From positions 22,411 to 86,410 of the forward strand of contig JBFLZR010000002.1 of the NCBI GenBank assembly GCA_040756055.1: a stretch of 64,000 bases of DNA, read 5' to 3'. The position numbers and the translations under genes were made by a program. Positions 16,865-25,015 of this stretch are shown here, one piece after another (position 1 is the first letter of the stretch; each line of letters starts with the position of its first letter). The stretch comes from Candidatus Zixiibacteriota bacterium. Lineage in GTDB: Bacteria; Zixibacteria; MSB-5A5; GN15; FEB-12. The notes under the pieces are model-generated. The model was not told the DNA's origin, made no database searches, and was given only the letters and a program-made list of their open reading frames with translations.

Positions 16865-16899
16865 TTCCGGCTCCTTCGTTAAATTCTCGTAATCTGCTG

Positions 16900-16928
16900 A
16901 TAATAATTGACTTAAACTTTTGAGTCAA
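16900..16928 (-). promoter_or_regulatory. sigma70-type promoter for the manC-to-PHPT-like gene run
   Basis: On the minus strand TTGACT (16923-16928) and TATTAT (16900-16905) are separated by exactly 17 bases. Transcription would start about 30 bases before the TTG of manC. No other convincing promoter or terminator was seen between here and position 1890, so it may drive the whole 15-gene run. Confidence 0.65.
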
Positions 16929-16955
16929 GAAAAGAATCACCCCGACAGGTATTAT

Positions 16956-16992
16956 GGAAAAAATAGGAAACGGACCACCCTGTTGCGGTCCG
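16956..16992 (-). terminator. Intrinsic terminator of the ior-buk-ptb operon
   Basis: A stem CGGACC/GGTCCG (16971-16992, loop of ten bases) is followed on the minus strand by TTTCCTATTTTTT. It lies about 35 bases beyond the stop of the last ptb gene. Confidence 0.7.
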
Positions 16993-17027
16993 CTCAATAC
17001 TGACATTATTGGCCTTCTTACAGAAAC

Positions 17028-17984
17028 TTAGCCCTCTTTCGATGACGCCACAAGACTGGCCAGGACAATAGAGTGAAAACGGGTTTCGACCGAGTCCGAG
17101 TACGAGCTTACGACGGCTGGGACCTTTCCGCCATAGATCACCCCGCCCAACTGCGATTTTCCGTAAAGGCTCATCGCTTTATAAATGCCGTTAGCTGTTT
17201 CTATGTTCGGGGCGAGCAGAATATCGGCCTGTCCGGCCACCTTCGAATCGGTGATACCCTTGGATTGGGCCGCGAACATATCCACAGCAATATCAAAAGA
17301 CAGCGGACCGTCAACATAAGCGCCCTTTATCTGCTTGCGGTCAGCCATTTTGGAGATAACGGCCGCGTCCATCGTCACCGGCATCTGAGGATAAATGACC
17401 TCCACCGCCGCGATCACCGCAACTCTGGGCATATCCACACCCACAATCTTGGCGACCTTGACAGCATTGTCTATCAGCGCCAGTTTGATTTTCAGATCCG
17501 GCTCCATATTCACGGCGGCGTCTGTCAGAAACAGAAGCTTTTTGTATCGTGAAGGTTTAATCGCTGCCAGATGCGAAAGTGTTCTCCCCTTACCGACAAA
17601 GCCACCCGATTTATCCAGCATCAGAGCAAGCAACTCCACGGCAGAGTAGCGCCCCAATACGAACGCGTCAATTTCGCCGGTCATTGCCATTTTGAGCGAA
17701 GCCTGCACTGCCAGATCAGGTTCGTTGATATCAATGAAGCGGGCTGAGCCAATGTCCAACCCGGCTGATGTCGCTTTCTTGCGGGCAAGTTTCTCATCAC
17801 CGACGATGAACGGCTCGATGAGTCCGGCGTCTGTCGCCCGACAGAAAGCTTCGAGGGACTTGCCCTCCGATGGTACGACCAGTGCGCAACGTGGTTTCCG
17901 ATCATCGGCGATTTTATCTTTTGCCCGCTGAATGATATGGTCGAAAGTATGAACCTCGGGGATTGTAAAATTCTTATCACTCAT
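17028..17984 (-). CDS. Phosphate acyltransferase (phosphotransbutyrylase-type), copy 1
   Basis: 318 residues of the PTA/PTB family, which exchanges the CoA of an acyl-CoA for phosphate. Motifs: GRTLSHLAAIKPSRYKKLLFLTDAAVNMEPDL, GPLSFDIAVD and ADILLAPNIETANGIYKAM, which suit a butyryl/branched-acyl Ptb better than acetyl Pta. The open frame extends to 18182, but the ATG at 17984 has AGGGGAGAA upstream and lies just after the previous stop. It is the distal gene of the ior operon and a paralogue of the gene immediately upstream. Cytoplasmic. Confidence 0.85.
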   Translation of the reverse strand: MSDKNFTIPEVHTFDHIIQRAKDKIADDRKPRCALVVPSEGKSLEAFCRATDAGLIEPFIVGDEKLARKKATSAGLDIGSARFIDINEPDLAVQASLKMAMTGEIDAFVLGRYSAVELLALMLDKSGGFVGKGRTLSHLAAIKPSRYKKLLFLTDAAVNMEPDLKIKLALIDNAVKVAKIVGVDMPRVAVIAAVEVIYPQMPVTMDAAVISKMADRKQIKGAYVDGPLSFDIAVDMFAAQSKGITDSKVAGQADILLAPNIETANGIYKAMSLYGKSQLGGVIYGGKVPAVVSSYSDSVETRFHSIVLASLVASSKEG

Positions 17985-17986
17985 AA

Positions 17987-18949
17987 TCAGTTCTCCCCTT
18001 TTTCCGTAACACCGTGACTGCTGTAATAATCCGACAGCACACAGGCCAGCGCAAGTGACGCTTTCTTGTTTTTCATGGTATCGGTGCGAGATACGAGCGA
18101 AACTGGAACCCTGGCCCCCACGATTACGCCGGCGAAGACAGCTTCGGCGAACTGGATCAGGGATTTCGCCACGATGTTGCATTCCTCGATAGAATCAACC
18201 AGGTAGATATCGGCATCTCCCACGACCATACCTTCGGCCTGTTTTGGATCAGCGGCGGCCTTCGATGTTGCCAGATCGAACGGCAGCGGCCCCTGAATCG
18301 CTATATCTTTGAGCTTCTTCATGGCTCGAGGGATAATGTAATCCATGTCTGATATGGTGTGCGCCAGTTTGGCCGATGGCTTGTCGTGCGCGCCCGAGAC
18401 TGCAATCTTGACGGGCGACAAACCGAGTGCTCTGCCAACAAGCACGGCGTTTTCCAGAATCTGTAATTTCTGTTCTTGATCCGGTTTGACCACCATTCCA
18501 CCATCGGTCAGGTTAAGCAATTTGTGATATCCGGGTATATCGAGCACGGCGCAATGCGACAGCGTATTTTTGCCGCGCAGACTATACTGCTTGTCAAGCA
18601 CCACTTTGAGTAGCGCGGACGTCGGCAGAAAGCCTTTCATGATCGCCTGTGCCTGTCCTTTTGAAGCCAGTTCCGCTGCCCTGTGTGCCGCTTTGGTAAC
18701 ATCTTTTTCGTCGATGACTTCAAGATGACCGATATCTATGCCACCGTCCGATGCCATCCTGGTTATCGCCTGCCTGTCACCGACCAGGATCCCGTCGAGA
18801 AATCCATCGGACGCCGCCTGCGACATTGCTCCGATGACATCAACATCCTGCGCTGCGGCCGCAGCCACAGTCGGCTTGCGTCCCTGGTGGGCGATGGCAA
18901 CCGCGTGTTCGATCAAATCATCCGACGAATGAATAGGTTTAGTTGTCAT
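17987..18949 (-). CDS. Phosphate acyltransferase (phosphotransbutyrylase-type), copy 2
   Basis: 320 residues and a second PTA/PTB-family member. It shows AQAIMKGFLPTSALLKVVLDK, GKNTLSHCAVLDIPGYHKLL, NLTDGGMVVKPD and GPLPFDLATSKAAA, the usual Ptb pattern. It differs clearly from its neighbour (copy 1 lacks the KGFLPT stretch and reads VLGRYSAVELL there). The duplication is therefore old and may reflect different acyl chain preferences or a two-subunit enzyme. It lies 15 bases after butyrate kinase in transcription order. Confidence 0.87.
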   Translation of the reverse strand: MTTKPIHSSDDLIEHAVAIAHQGRKPTVAAAAAQDVDVIGAMSQAASDGFLDGILVGDRQAITRMASDGGIDIGHLEVIDEKDVTKAAHRAAELASKGQAQAIMKGFLPTSALLKVVLDKQYSLRGKNTLSHCAVLDIPGYHKLLNLTDGGMVVKPDQEQKLQILENAVLVGRALGLSPVKIAVSGAHDKPSAKLAHTISDMDYIIPRAMKKLKDIAIQGPLPFDLATSKAAADPKQAEGMVVGDADIYLVDSIEECNIVAKSLIQFAEAVFAGVIVGARVPVSLVSRTDTMKNKKASLALACVLSDYYSSHGVTEKGEN

Positions 18950-18964
18950 ATAAGCTCTTTTCGT

Positions 18965-20032
18965 CTAATACCTTTTCAATTTCTCCTGTCCGGTGAGAAA
19001 ACGCACACCGGCCGCGGCCAACGCTTCCATCTCGAACTCGCCCGATACCACGGCCACCTTACCCAGAAACGACACATAGGCGGAGATCTCGTCCACCAAA
19101 CGCTGCGAGTTGGCCATGCCACCGGTAAGCACGATAGATTCGAAGCTGCCTTTCAGAGCGACCGCGGCCACCCCGATTTCTTTGGCGATTTGATATGCCA
19201 TGGCATCGAAGTAAAGCTTCGCTTTGTCGTCTCCCGAGTCGATCATCTTCTCAACTTCGCGTAAATCCGAAGACCCCAGATAAGCGACCAGTCCCGATTT
19301 TTTCGACAGTTTGTCGATCATCTCTTTTTCCGTAAACTTCCCGCTGTAACACAACTTGACCAATCCACCGATCGGGACCGCGCCGGCACGGTCCGGAGAG
19401 AACGGCCCCATGCCCAGAAGCGCGTCGTTGACATCGATTACCCTGCCTTTTTCCAGCGCGGCAACGGAGACTCCTCCGCCCATATGGACCGCGACGAAAT
19501 TGACTTCGTCAAGCCGTTTGCCAAGCTTCTTCGCTTCGCGCCGACAAACTTCTTTGATATTTAGAGCATGAACCCGGCACTTGCGTTCAATCTCCGGCAC
19601 TCCGCTGATCCTGGCGATATCAGTGAAATTGTCAACCGTGATGGGATCCGAAATGAGCGACGGCACGCCGTACTTCTCTCCCAGGTGACGCGCGATAATG
19701 GCGCCGAGGTTCGAGGCATGATTCGAATACTTCATCTTTTTGAGATCATCGAGCATCTCATCGCTGATTTCGTAGGAGCCTCCCTCGAGAGGTTTGAGCG
19801 GCGCTCCGCGGCCGACCACAGCAGCCAGGTTGGCAGCCTCACCGGCCAGCGAGTCGATCCATTTATCGATCATGGTCATGCGGTAATCGAACTGGTCGGC
19901 GACATTGTCAAACCGGCCAAGTTCGGCGCCGTCGTGTCGAACTACCTCTTCGGCAAGTTTCTTTTCTCCATCGAAAAGCGCGACCTTGGTCGAAGTAGAT
20001 CCGGGATTGATTATCAGCATCTTCGTCGGCAT
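18965..20032 (-). CDS. buk: Butyrate kinase-type acyl-phosphate kinase
   Basis: 355 residues, the normal length. ASKHA fold motifs are visible: LIINPGSTSTKVALF (phosphate 1), VHMGGGVSVAAL (phosphate 2), GMGPFSPDRAG and IVLTGGMANSQ (adenosine). The enzyme turns an acyl phosphate plus ADP into the acid plus ATP. Sitting between iorAB and two phosphotransbutyrylases, it probably works on branched-chain or aryl-acyl phosphates from amino-acid fermentation rather than butyrate alone; that substrate call is inference. Confidence 0.92.
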   Translation of the reverse strand: MPTKMLIINPGSTSTKVALFDGEKKLAEEVVRHDGAELGRFDNVADQFDYRMTMIDKWIDSLAGEAANLAAVVGRGAPLKPLEGGSYEISDEMLDDLKKMKYSNHASNLGAIIARHLGEKYGVPSLISDPITVDNFTDIARISGVPEIERKCRVHALNIKEVCRREAKKLGKRLDEVNFVAVHMGGGVSVAALEKGRVIDVNDALLGMGPFSPDRAGAVPIGGLVKLCYSGKFTEKEMIDKLSKKSGLVAYLGSSDLREVEKMIDSGDDKAKLYFDAMAYQIAKEIGVAAVALKGSFESIVLTGGMANSQRLVDEISAYVSFLGKVAVVSGEFEMEALAAAGVRFLTGQEKLKRY

Positions 20033-20038
20033 AGCCTG

Positions 20039-20644
20039 TTATCCTTTCGCCGTACTCAGCTGAATCTGACGTCCCCGGTTGAAAGCCTCAACGTTTACAT
20101 CAACAAACTTCGGTTTCACTTTCTTACGGATAACATCAAGCCACAGTTCGCTGTCGAACGGCAGATAATTTGACATCACGCCCATCAGAATGGTGTTTAC
20201 CAGACGCGGGTTGCCGAGTTCCATGGCGATTTTATCAGCCGGCACGCCGATAACACGGTCAGCCTTCTTTTTCATCTCATCGATCGAATCATCCGGATAA
20301 GAGAACTGCTTCGAAGATGTCACGATTGCGGGCACAAGCCGCGTCATCGATGCGATAGCGACACCATCCTTTTTCATCCAGTCCATGGCGCGAAGTCCCT
20401 CGGCCTGCTCGAAGGCGACAATAATGTCGGCCTGACCGTAACCAATAGTCGGTGAGTAGACCCTGGGAGCGATACGGACGTGCGAGCTGACGATTCCACC
20501 GCGCTGGGCCATACCATGAACCTCTGACTTCTTGACATCGAGACCGGCGCCCATCGCGACCTCGGTTATTATCTCCGATGCGAGCAGAACACCCTGTCCG
20601 CCGACACCGACAATCAATATGCTGTAGTTGTCTTTTTCTTTCAT
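20039..20644 (-). CDS. iorB: Indolepyruvate:ferredoxin oxidoreductase subunit beta
   Basis: 201 residues, the gamma-type domain of 2-oxoacid:ferredoxin oxidoreductases. The N-terminus SILIVGVGGQGVLLASEII, followed by VKKSEVHGMAQRGGIVSSHV and IGYGQADIIVAFE, is characteristic of IorB. It pairs with IorA to oxidise aryl pyruvates (and in some taxa branched-chain oxo acids) to acyl-CoA with reduction of ferredoxin. It is ten bases downstream of iorA and six bases before buk. Confidence 0.93.
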   Translation of the reverse strand: MKEKDNYSILIVGVGGQGVLLASEIITEVAMGAGLDVKKSEVHGMAQRGGIVSSHVRIAPRVYSPTIGYGQADIIVAFEQAEGLRAMDWMKKDGVAIASMTRLVPAIVTSSKQFSYPDDSIDEMKKKADRVIGVPADKIAMELGNPRLVNTILMGVMSNYLPFDSELWLDVIRKKVKPKFVDVNVEAFNRGRQIQLSTAKG

Positions 20645-20654
20645 GATCCTTCAC

Positions 20655-22436
20655 CTACCCTTTCACCATCTGGCTCTTAAGTACGATAGCCTCGGTCGGA
20701 CAAATCTGCGCGCACAGGGTACAGCCGGTACACAGGGTATCGTCGATCACCGCCTTCGGACGGCCGTGTTCATTGGTTTCTTTGGCGGCGGCAATAGCCG
20801 GACACGAGATACGGAAACAGGCCGAGCAGCCGTTACAGAGCTCAAGGTCTACAGTATAGGGTTCATCCATTATCCGTTTTGGCATGAGGACACAGGGACG
20901 GTTGGTGTGAATTACCGATGGTCCGGGGTTGGCCATTTCCTCTTTAATGATGTTGAGAATGCCATCGTAATCATAAGGGTCGACCCTGCGGTAATTCTTG
21001 ATGCCGAGCGCCTGTACCAGAGTCTCGATATTAATCACGCCCGCTTTCTCTCCCATCAGGGTCCGCCCGGTGGAAGGATGCTCCTGACCGCCGGTCATTG
21101 CCGTAACGCTGTTGTCCAGAATCATAACCGTGACATTGCTGTTGTTGTAGACAGCATCGACAAGGCCGGTGATTCCTGAGTGCAGGAAAGTGGAATCACC
21201 GATAACGGCAACCGTTCCCTTCTCATAGCCCTGGACCTTTTCCATGCCAATGGCGTTGCCGATAGACGCACCCATGCAAATACAGCTATCGATGGCGTTA
21301 AGCGGCTGCAGAACGCCGAGAGTGTAGCATCCGATATCGCCTGTAACCGCTACTCCAAGCTTTCTCAGCGCCATGAAGGCTCCCCTGTGAGGGCAGCCGG
21401 GACACAGAACAGGCGGGCGCGGGAACATGCCCTTCTCAGGCTCGATATCCGAAACAAGTATCTTGTCAACAACACCCGCTTTCTTAAGCCCCTCGGCAAC
21501 CCGGTGCGGTGAGAGTTCACCGAGATGACCGAAATATTCCTTTCCGGCCACTTTGATGCCCGCGGCCTTGATCTGTTCCTCGCAAAACGGTTCGAGTTCT
21601 TCGATTACAATCACTTTCTCGTGAGTATCAACAAACTCCGCTATCTTCTTCAGCGGAAGCGGATAAGTGAACCCGAGCTTCAAATAATCGAAATCGGGAG
21701 CAACCTCCTTGGCGTAGTGATAGGACACACCGCCCGTGATGATTCCAATCTTCGAACCATTGTTCTCCACATAATTCAGGGGGGTTTCCTCGGTAAATTG
21801 CCGCAGCTTTTGCAGACGTTCCCTCACGACGACATGACGAACACGAGCGTTGGAGGGAATCATGACGTATTTCGATGGTTCCTTGACGAACTTCTTATCA
21901 GGTCCCTGCGCCGGATCGCCCAGTTCGACCACGCCTTTGGAGTGTGATATGCGGGTGGTCAGTCGAAGCATGACCGGTGTATCGAAGACCTCGGATAACT
22001 CGTACGCGGTGACAATCATGTCTTTGCACTCCTGGCTGTCGGACGGTTCCAAAAGCGGAATCTGCGCGAAGCGCGCGTAGAAGCGGTTATCCTGTTCGTT
22101 CTGGGAGGAGTGCATCTCCGGATCATCGGCCGAGACGATGACGAACCCTCCATTGACACCGGTGTAGGCTTGCGTCATGAACGGATCGGCGGCGACGTTG
22201 AGACCGACGTGCTTCATGGTCACCAGTGCCCTGGCGCCGCCGAGCGATGCACCGATACCGACCTCGTATGCCACTTTTTCATTGGGAGACCATTGCGCGT
22301 AAATCGAACGGTGTCGAGCGGCAATAGTCTCGAGAATTTCGGTTGACGGTGTCCCGGGATAGGAGGCGGCCAGTTTCACACCGGCCTCATAGGCACCCCG
22401 TGCCACCGCTTCATTTCCAGAAAGCAATTCTTTCAT
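20655..22436 (-). CDS. iorA: Indolepyruvate:ferredoxin oxidoreductase subunit alpha
   Basis: 593 residues. The N-terminal half has the pyrimidine-binding TPP domain (SGNEAVARGAYEAGVKLAASYPGTP). The central part has PPVLCPGCPHRG and VAVIGDSTFLHSGITGL (TPP-binding GDS..N region), and the C-terminus carries two [4Fe-4S] motifs, CNGCSACFRISCP and CTGCTLCAQICP. The length and order are those of IorA. It heads the ior-buk-ptb-ptb operon; a CRP/FNR-type palindrome lies about 105 bases upstream. Confidence 0.95.
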   Translation of the reverse strand: MKELLSGNEAVARGAYEAGVKLAASYPGTPSTEILETIAARHRSIYAQWSPNEKVAYEVGIGASLGGARALVTMKHVGLNVAADPFMTQAYTGVNGGFVIVSADDPEMHSSQNEQDNRFYARFAQIPLLEPSDSQECKDMIVTAYELSEVFDTPVMLRLTTRISHSKGVVELGDPAQGPDKKFVKEPSKYVMIPSNARVRHVVVRERLQKLRQFTEETPLNYVENNGSKIGIITGGVSYHYAKEVAPDFDYLKLGFTYPLPLKKIAEFVDTHEKVIVIEELEPFCEEQIKAAGIKVAGKEYFGHLGELSPHRVAEGLKKAGVVDKILVSDIEPEKGMFPRPPVLCPGCPHRGAFMALRKLGVAVTGDIGCYTLGVLQPLNAIDSCICMGASIGNAIGMEKVQGYEKGTVAVIGDSTFLHSGITGLVDAVYNNSNVTVMILDNSVTAMTGGQEHPSTGRTLMGEKAGVINIETLVQALGIKNYRRVDPYDYDGILNIIKEEMANPGPSVIHTNRPCVLMPKRIMDEPYTVDLELCNGCSACFRISCPAIAAAKETNEHGRPKAVIDDTLCTGCTLCAQICPTEAIVLKSQMVKG

Positions 22437-22760
22437 CAGCGTCCCACTTTATTCTAATGCGTTATATCCACTTATAGCGGTATGCCAGTACTCCCTTGAT
22501 GTTTGCCGGAGAGTGCGAGCCACTCAAGGCACAAGGGTGTGTGAATTATTTCACAATAATAACGCTTTGGCCAGAGTGGGGCAAGAGCTTTTTTCCCGGA
22601 GGCGCACCTCTAACCTTAGCCGACTGCCCGGCACACCACGCAGCGCTCGCCGACTCAGGCTAAACCCTCCGGTTTAGTACTTGTCTATAAGATTACGATT
22701 TCGTTTATTGAGTTACACCGATAAAGCTAAAACAGTCCGGTTTGATAGAGGAGTGATGGT
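22437..22760. other. Divergent intergenic control region (iorA / octaheme cytochrome)
   Basis: 324 bases with no convincing gene. Seen here are a perfect CRP-like palindrome (22540-22555), TATAAG- and TATAAC-like -10 candidates on the minus strand near 22461-22476 for iorA, and on the plus strand TTGTCT (22681-22686) and TTTATT (22704-22709) 17 bases apart for the cytochrome gene. The plus-strand gene has GAGGAGTG before its ATG. Confidence 0.55.
22540..22555. promoter_or_regulatory. CRP/FNR-family-type operator palindrome
   Basis: The sequence TGTGAATTATTTCACA is a perfect inverted repeat that matches the CRP consensus TGTGA-N6-TCACA. Its centre is about 84-94 bases upstream of the possible iorA transcription starts and about 168 bases upstream of the one proposed for the cytochrome gene, so iorA is the likelier target. 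The cognate regulator is not in the window. Confidence 0.55.
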
Positions 22761-24650
22761 ATGAAGCTTCGCAAGATTCTGCTCTGGATATTAGCGTTAA
22801 TCGTGGCGCTGGCAGTTGTGGCCGCGTTGAACTGGTCCACGGTAATTCACATGATGTTGCCGGCCGACAGCCGCCCCGCGGCCATCGAGTTCCCCTCAGA
22901 AAGCATATCGCAGCAACAGTTGACGCAGATCGGCGATGCCTTGAACTCTGGATTCGGGAAGTCGTTTAAACACGTCGAGAGATTTGCCGAAGCGGGAATA
23001 CTTTCCTACGAAGGCCCGAAGACATGCCTTGGCTGCCACAGTGAAATCACTTTTGTCGACGCCCATACACAGGTTCAGCAGAAAATGGATTTAATGGAGA
23101 ACCTGACAACATCGGCGCACTACCTGTTCTTCACCATGAAACATCCGAATGTATACGGTTTCAACGGCAGGCTGGCTGACGATTTTCCGATGGGTAAGAT
23201 AAATCGCCCCTGCCCGAAGCCAGGCTCATTCGCTATGACCGCGTGGGCTGAGATAGTCCCGCTCGAAAACGGCGACACTCTCTCCGAGGGATGCGGTCAA
23301 TGCCACATAGGCGGGCAGTATCAGGCTCCGCTCGGTGAGATGATGCCGTTTTACAGCACCACTGACGAGGAGAAAGATGCTATCGATTGTCTGATCTGTC
23401 ACGCGGTGGCGTACGACATGAATCGCAAACAGGTCGTTGTCGATACCAACGGGTTGAAACGATGGGATCAGGATAGATCCATGCGGGCAGCGGTGTCGGT
23501 CACGACACCAACCGCCCAGACCTGCCTGAGGTGTCACCAGCACAATTTCGGAGGCGATATCTATGTCGATGAAGCCGATTCATCGTACATGCAGAGCATG
23601 GTCAATACCGGAACAAACCGCCCCAGGGTGCTCCATCCCGGCTCGAAGCGCGGGACGCCCTATTCGCCGACATGGGATGTTCACGCCGCCGCCGGAATCT
23701 CCTGCATCGAGTGCCATGTGACCGAGGGACACTATATCGCCAAAGGAACCCATACAACAACAATGATGGCTAATGATCTTCCTGATGTGGAAATAAAGTG
23801 CGAGGGCTGTCACACCCTCCAACCGCACGCGGAGGATGCCGAGCTGGCCGAGTATCTGAACGGACATACCGATATCATAGCTTGCCAGACCTGCCACATA
23901 CCGTCGCTGCATCCCGACAACGCCACCATGCGTGATTTCGACCGGACCGTCTTCGAAGAACACCCCGGAGTCTACATTTATGATGATATCGTAAAAGAGA
24001 ACATGCCCGGATCAGGCATAGTCTATCAGTGGTGGAACGGCGACGCCACCTTTCTGGGTAACCCTATCGGTGACAATCCCAACGGTGAGAATCTTTACCA
24101 ATTCTATACCGCCAACAGAGTGTGGCCGGAATATCAGGATTACGACTATGATACCTGGTACGAAGACGTAATACGCCCGATAGCGCAGAACGGGCGGCCT
24201 TCGAAACTCTATGCCATGAAGAAGTTCAACGGCAAACAGCACATTGACCTTGCCAACATGGGTCCGTTCGGCGGCATGTTCGTGCCGTACAACCTTCCAA
24301 CATACTACACCACGGGTGACCCGGATAAGGCAGCCTCGGCCGAGATGGAAAAAAGCATGATGCCGATGATGTACGGCCTCATGTTTAAATACTACATGAT
24401 GGACAAATTTATGTCATTTATGGCTGTCGATGGATGGAATATCGACTCGTATGAGGATGTCAGACAGATGAAGAACGTGCAGGCGCGGTGGATTCCCAAT
24501 GACGCCTCGCTCGAGATCAGCCATGCTATCCGACGCGAGGGCGCTCTGACGTGCGCGAACTGCCACAACCCGCAGGGCGTCCTCGACTTCGAGGCTCTCG
24601 GCTATAGTAAAGATGATATCGAAGCGCTTATTGTCAACCCTGTTGAGTAG
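22761..24650 (+). CDS. Octaheme c-type cytochrome (tetrathionate-reductase-like family)
   Basis: 629 residues. A basic start and one N-terminal hydrophobic segment (residues 6-24) indicate a membrane anchor or signal, with the rest periplasmic. Eight CxxCH haem sites are visible: CLGCH, CGQCH, CLICH, CLRCH, CIECH, CEGCH, CQTCH and CANCH. The large spacing between haems 7 and 8 (about 220 residues) suggests a substantial catalytic or partner domain. The overall pattern resembles the octaheme tetrathionate reductase family, but no CxxCK site or other specificity residue settles this. It may equally be an electron-transfer or nitrogen/sulfur oxyanion reductase. Confidence 0.75.
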   Translation: MKLRKILLWILALIVALAVVAALNWSTVIHMMLPADSRPAAIEFPSESISQQQLTQIGDALNSGFGKSFKHVERFAEAGILSYEGPKTCLGCHSEITFVDAHTQVQQKMDLMENLTTSAHYLFFTMKHPNVYGFNGRLADDFPMGKINRPCPKPGSFAMTAWAEIVPLENGDTLSEGCGQCHIGGQYQAPLGEMMPFYSTTDEEKDAIDCLICHAVAYDMNRKQVVVDTNGLKRWDQDRSMRAAVSVTTPTAQTCLRCHQHNFGGDIYVDEADSSYMQSMVNTGTNRPRVLHPGSKRGTPYSPTWDVHAAAGISCIECHVTEGHYIAKGTHTTTMMANDLPDVEIKCEGCHTLQPHAEDAELAEYLNGHTDIIACQTCHIPSLHPDNATMRDFDRTVFEEHPGVYIYDDIVKENMPGSGIVYQWWNGDATFLGNPIGDNPNGENLYQFYTANRVWPEYQDYDYDTWYEDVIRPIAQNGRPSKLYAMKKFNGKQHIDLANMGPFGGMFVPYNLPTYYTTGDPDKAASAEMEKSMMPMMYGLMFKYYMMDKFMSFMAVDGWNIDSYEDVRQMKNVQARWIPNDASLEISHAIRREGALTCANCHNPQGVLDFEALGYSKDDIEALIVNPVE

Positions 24651-24661
24651 TGGGACGATTG

Positions 24662-25000
24662 ATGCGTTACAAGTTTAGCAGGTGCTTTGCCATGGAGCAC
24701 CCCGACCACGAGAATCTGATTACCTTCTACCGTGATGAGATCGGATTGGACCTGGTAGACAAGGGGGCGCCTCAGGCAGAGTTCGACACCGCTCCAGTGA
24801 GACTTTTTGTCGATCAAGGGGATAAGCCGGCGCTGATATTTGAGCTGATCGTAGACAATCTCGAAGCAGCCAAAGAAGATTTGATAGCCAGGGGATGCGA
24901 AATAGTCCGGTGGGAAGGTAAGGGCAAGACATGCTATGTGCGCGATCCTTTTGGCTTCATGTTTAATGTGTGGGAAGAATCACTGCCCGACAAAAGCTGA
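24662..25000 (+). CDS. VOC-superfamily (glyoxalase-like) protein
   Basis: 112 residues, one vicinal-oxygen-chelate module. It shows the beta-alpha-beta-beta-beta order: RCFAMEHPDHENLITFYRDEIGL at the N-terminus, RLFVDQGDKPALIFELIVDNLEAA in the middle, and a terminal CYVRDPFGFMFNVWEE with the metal-ligand-type glutamate. Substrate unknown (glyoxalase, dioxygenase or resistance type). The frame also offers a GTG at 24650 that overlaps the cytochrome stop; the ATG at 24662 is preferred for protein fit. Probably co-transcribed with the cytochrome. Confidence 0.75.
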   Translation: MRYKFSRCFAMEHPDHENLITFYRDEIGLDLVDKGAPQAEFDTAPVRLFVDQGDKPALIFELIVDNLEAAKEDLIARGCEIVRWEGKGKTCYVRDPFGFMFNVWEESLPDKS

Positions 25001-25015
25001 CTTAGATTGAGTGCC

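Noticed and set aside
17028..18182. Longer version of phosphotransbutyrylase copy 1 starting at 18182
   Set aside because: The extra 66 residues overlap the upstream ptb gene in another frame, while the ATG at 17984 has a strong ribosome binding site.
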